Under the pieces are notes generated by a model. That model ran no database searches. It had not been told where the DNA came from and was given only the letters and a program-made list of their open reading frames with translations. This document shows positions 8,412 to 10,377 of a stretch of DNA of 10,377 bases, one piece after another. This DNA comes from Tieghemiomyces parasiticus (Eukaryota > Kickxellomycota > Dimargaritomycetes > Dimargaritales > Dimargaritaceae): contig JANBPT010001339.1 in the NCBI GenBank assembly GCA_027575765.1, positions 1 to 10,377 of the forward strand. Direction: 5' to 3'. How positions within the stretch are numbered: the first letter of the stretch is position 1; each line of letters starts with the position of its first letter. The translations under genes were made by a program, and so were the position numbers.

Positions 8412-8684
8412 CACGGGAGAGCGGGGTCGCAAGGGACGTGGGTCGGCGGACGCAGATATGAGACGCGAGTGACCAGAGTAAGGGCGGCGGTAGTAAATAA
8501 ATCAAATAAGTGTCTGCATGAGGATTTAAGAACCTGGCTAGCGTTTGTGGAGGGGCGTGTGGGTAAGTTGGGGCGGCCCAGCAAGGGGCGGTTGCACGTG
8601 TATCGGCGGATAGAGACGGCGACAAAAGATAAAGCAGGAGACGGTTCAGGGTAAGAGGGCGGGTGGTAAGGGCTGGACGCGGGA
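8412..8684 (-). promoter_or_regulatory. Pyrimidine-rich leader/promoter of the unknown minus-strand gene
   Basis: On the minus strand, the roughly 95 bases before the 8411 ATG are pyrimidine-rich and contain no AG dinucleotide. That fits a fungal 5' leader, but it would equally fit the tract before a splice acceptor at GAAG or GCAG just inside the frame. If it is an acceptor, one or more upstream exons are missing from my gene model. Confidence 0.3.
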
Positions 8685-9292
8685 ATGGTAAGTGCTACTG
8701 CCTCTGATGGCTACGGAGCGCCGTTGGGAAGGTCCATATGGTTGACCGAAGCGGACGTTCTAGTGGTGGCAACGACAAGTAGGTACGCGAATGGCTTTGT
8801 CGGCTCTAGCAATGCGGAATATTACAGGCGAAAAAAAAGGACAAGAGAGGGCGTGAGTTGTATAGCCATCGACGCTCAGGGTAGCGTTGAGGACGAGGGT
8901 AGGGCAGGGCTAATAAATCGGAAATGATGCCATGTAAGGGCCTGCCCACAAGGCAGCGAGGTCGTGGCGTTGAGGACGAAAAATAAAAGTTACCAGCAGG
9001 CCCACGATTTGGCAATTGTCTTTGTAGTCGCCGCTGCAGGCGTGGGAGGGAGCGGGGGGGGGTGAAATTCGAATCGGACGAGTGACAGGTCCGCGGTTGG
9101 CGAACGAACTCGCACTGAAGTCACTAATACACTCTGAATGCAAAGGGGTGACATATAACGATGACGACATATCGGGCATGATAAAGGTGAGGGCGCCTTC
9201 AGGGGACCAAAGCAGTTGGTACAGTAGGGGCTGGCAACGACACCTAACTGGAGCTACCCTCGCCCTTTTTACAGTTAGAAAGGCGGCAATAG
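8685..9292 (+). CDS. Weak candidate for a small spliced gene
   Basis: I do not recognise any product here. Bases 9187-9274 look like an intron on the plus strand: a GTGAGG donor, a CCTAAC branch-like site at 9242-9247 and a CCTTTTTACAG acceptor ending at 9274. The flanking exon 9040-9186 is open for exactly 49 codons after a GCTGCAG acceptor-like site and reads as plausible protein (NDDDISGMIK at its end). After the splice the frame ends quickly (LERRQ, stop at 9290-9292). An ATG-started frame at 8685-8927 (80 codons) precedes it, but its end does not join the 9040 exon in phase by any donor I could find. The ATG at 8685 is also immediately followed by GTAAGT, so it may be an exon end. The model is incomplete and may be wrong. 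Confidence 0.2.
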
Positions 9293-9710
9293 CTGCGGGT
9301 TCTTTTCCTTAGAGATTAATTATCACCGGAAACGGTACGACTCCACACTGGTGCACAATCCCTACCTTCGGCTATCTACAGTATCGTTGTGTAGCTGAAA
9401 CGTCCGTAACTTTTATATCTGTCTCCAAGCACCGATGGCCTATGACACGCACCAAGACACCGAGGTCTATTATTAGGGATTCCCTCGCAAAGATCAGGTA
9501 TATCGAAGCCTCGAGCTGTTTTTGGGCTCATCCACAAGTGAACACTGTAAGTACAGTGAGGACGGGTGGCTTGAGCACAGCAGGGGATGTCCAGCCCTCA
9601 CTGGCTACCCAACCAGGAGCTAGGTGCCCCTTCAGCGTTTCTTGGCGAGTGTAACGGCCTTGGTGATTATCATGTTGGTGGTGATTCTGCCAAGTACCAG
9701 AATACGTGAA
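9293..9710. other. No identifiable feature
   Basis: I see no recognisable gene or RNA. A 70-codon plus-strand frame at 9442-9654 has an ATG and contains an internal GTAAGT, but resembles no family I know. CpG is still present here at the density seen in the gene-bearing part of the window. Confidence 0.4.
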
Positions 9711-9767
9711 AGTAAGTTACATTTTGAGCCCAGGTATTGGTGATCCATAATGATTTGAGTTGGCAAA

Positions 9768-9791
9768 GCAAGAGGTCTTAGACCTTATTGC
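9768..9791. repeat. Inverted repeat in the CpG-depleted block
   Basis: AGGTCT-T-AGACCT is a perfect dyad. It extends outward as GCAAG on the left and TATTGC on the right, with one bulged base, and could form a hairpin of about 10 base pairs. It might be a transposase binding site or part of an element end, but this is inference. Confidence 0.4.
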
Positions 9792-9869
9792 TCTAAATGA
9801 ACCTTATAAGCACCAAAGGCAAGGAATCCAAAGCTGAAACCTAAGTTATTAGACCTATTCCTCTCTATG
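9778..9869 (+). repeat. Pair of degenerate direct repeats of about 21 bases
   Basis: The copies at 9778-9799 and 9849-9869 share TTAGACCT, then ATT, CTCT and ATG in the same order, with a few substitutions and a one-base gap. They are 71 bases apart. Spaced subterminal repeats are common near transposon ends, but two copies are weak evidence. Confidence 0.3.
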
Positions 9870-9938
9870 CAGCCCCCCCTTTTATTTTACCACTCCACTA
9901 TTTCTCCTTCTGAAACTATGTGCCTTACCTTACTCTAG

Positions 9939-10368
9939 TTTACCAGCCATGACATGTGGGTCATCATTTCTACTTATCATTCCAAGGGCTGTAAGCCAGC
10001 TTGTATAGTATCTGAACTGATTGTCATGCAGGGCTTGGCTGCCCCTAGCCATGCCACTCTTAACAAGTGGCACATTCGCTTTTGCATGGGCCACTGCTCC
10101 TCCAAAAATGAGCCCTGGTCTAGCCACCAATTAGGTGATATTGGACAACCTTATGAGGCCATAATTCTGGGCTTATTGGCCAATGTCTCACAACTGCCAG
10201 TTGAACAAGTAGCCCATGTCTCTGCACCAGATCCTGAGGGCCGTAATCTGACTTTAATCACTGGATCCCTGTGCTGATATTAGGCCCAAGTCTAATACCA
10301 TACCCAAGAGGCTTTTCTACTATCACAGAATGTATGGTTCTGAAATAGCAGACCTGGACTATACCTTG
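9939..10368 (+). pseudogene. Broken transposase-like gene fragment
   Basis: One frame runs from about 9939 (first ATG 9954) to a stop at 10275-10277. Its start resembles the helix-turn-helix of DDE-type transposases: a helix in HSKGCKPACIVSEL, then a turn and recognition helix in APSHATLNKWHIRF, followed by a short basic/Ser stretch. A neighbouring frame, offset by one base, opens after a stop at 10255-10257 and reads on as DPCADIRPKSNTIPKRLF and YYHRMYGSEIADLDYTLG to a stop at 10366-10368. Two coding-like pieces joined by a one-base shift suggest a decayed gene. I see no complete DDE triad because the rest lies outside the window. The family assignment is tentative. Confidence 0.4.
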
Positions 10369-10377
10369 GGATAATCC

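Larger units (their letters stand above)
9711..10377 (+). mobile_element. CpG-depleted block, probable decayed transposon (extends beyond window)
   Basis: I count only two CpG dinucleotides in these 667 bases, while the rest of the window commonly has several per 60 bases. CpG loss with TpG/CpA gain is the usual mark of long-term cytosine methylation of repeats. The block contains a broken transposase-like frame (9954-10277), a hairpin-forming inverted repeat and a degenerate direct repeat. I cannot identify the element class, its terminal repeats or a target-site duplication. The left edge, near 9711, is placed only by the change in composition. Confidence 0.5.

Noticed and set aside
8910..9179. 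Minus-strand frame of 89 codons that could be a 5' exon of the unknown minus-strand gene.
   Set aside because: I found no acceptor/donor path linking it to the 8411 frame, and the plus strand of the same stretch has better splice signals.
1..10377. CRISPR array, bacterial operon, prophage or rRNA.
   Set aside because: The genes are spliced and eukaryotic. No regularly spaced repeats, ribosome-binding sites or rRNA-like sequence were seen.

Overview
This is a eukaryotic nuclear window, most likely from a fungus. Genes are interrupted by introns of 88 to 221 bases with GTAAGT-type donors and, in places, CTAAC-like branch sites. The window is CpG-rich over most of its length. The gene set (GID8, ELP5, RAD51C) is conserved in eukaryotes. 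RAD51C is absent from Saccharomyces cerevisiae, so a filamentous or early-diverging fungus is a reasonable inference, but the sequence alone does not fix the lineage.

Layout, left to right. Positions 1-750 hold exon-like pieces on the plus strand that I cannot assign to a family. A three-exon GID8 gene (1945 to 807, minus) follows, then about 1.25 kb without a convincing gene. A four-exon ELP5 gene (4986 to 3198, minus) is divergent from a four-exon RAD51C gene (5560 to 7112, plus), with 573 bases between their start codons. Convergent with RAD51C is a single-exon gene (8411 to 7392, minus) for a disordered Ser/Pro-rich protein I do not recognise; it carries three copies of a DIxLxxF motif and one PPxY motif. 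Positions 8412-9710 hold only weak exon-like pieces. From about 9711 to the end the sequence changes: CpG almost vanishes, and a broken reading frame with a transposase-like helix-turn-helix appears. This is probably a decayed, methylation-silenced mobile element.

The recognised genes serve separate pathways and form no operon-like unit. GID8 is a scaffold of the GID/CTLH ubiquitin ligase. ELP5 belongs to the Elp4-Elp5-Elp6 ring of Elongator (tRNA wobble-uridine modification). RAD51C is a RecA-fold recombination mediator. I found no evidence of a wholly new multi-gene system. The best leads are the unknown DIxLxxF/PPxY protein, a strongly enlarged L2-type loop in RAD51C, and the CpG-depleted right end. 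All exon boundaries were placed by hand from splice signals, reading phase and remembered family sequence.
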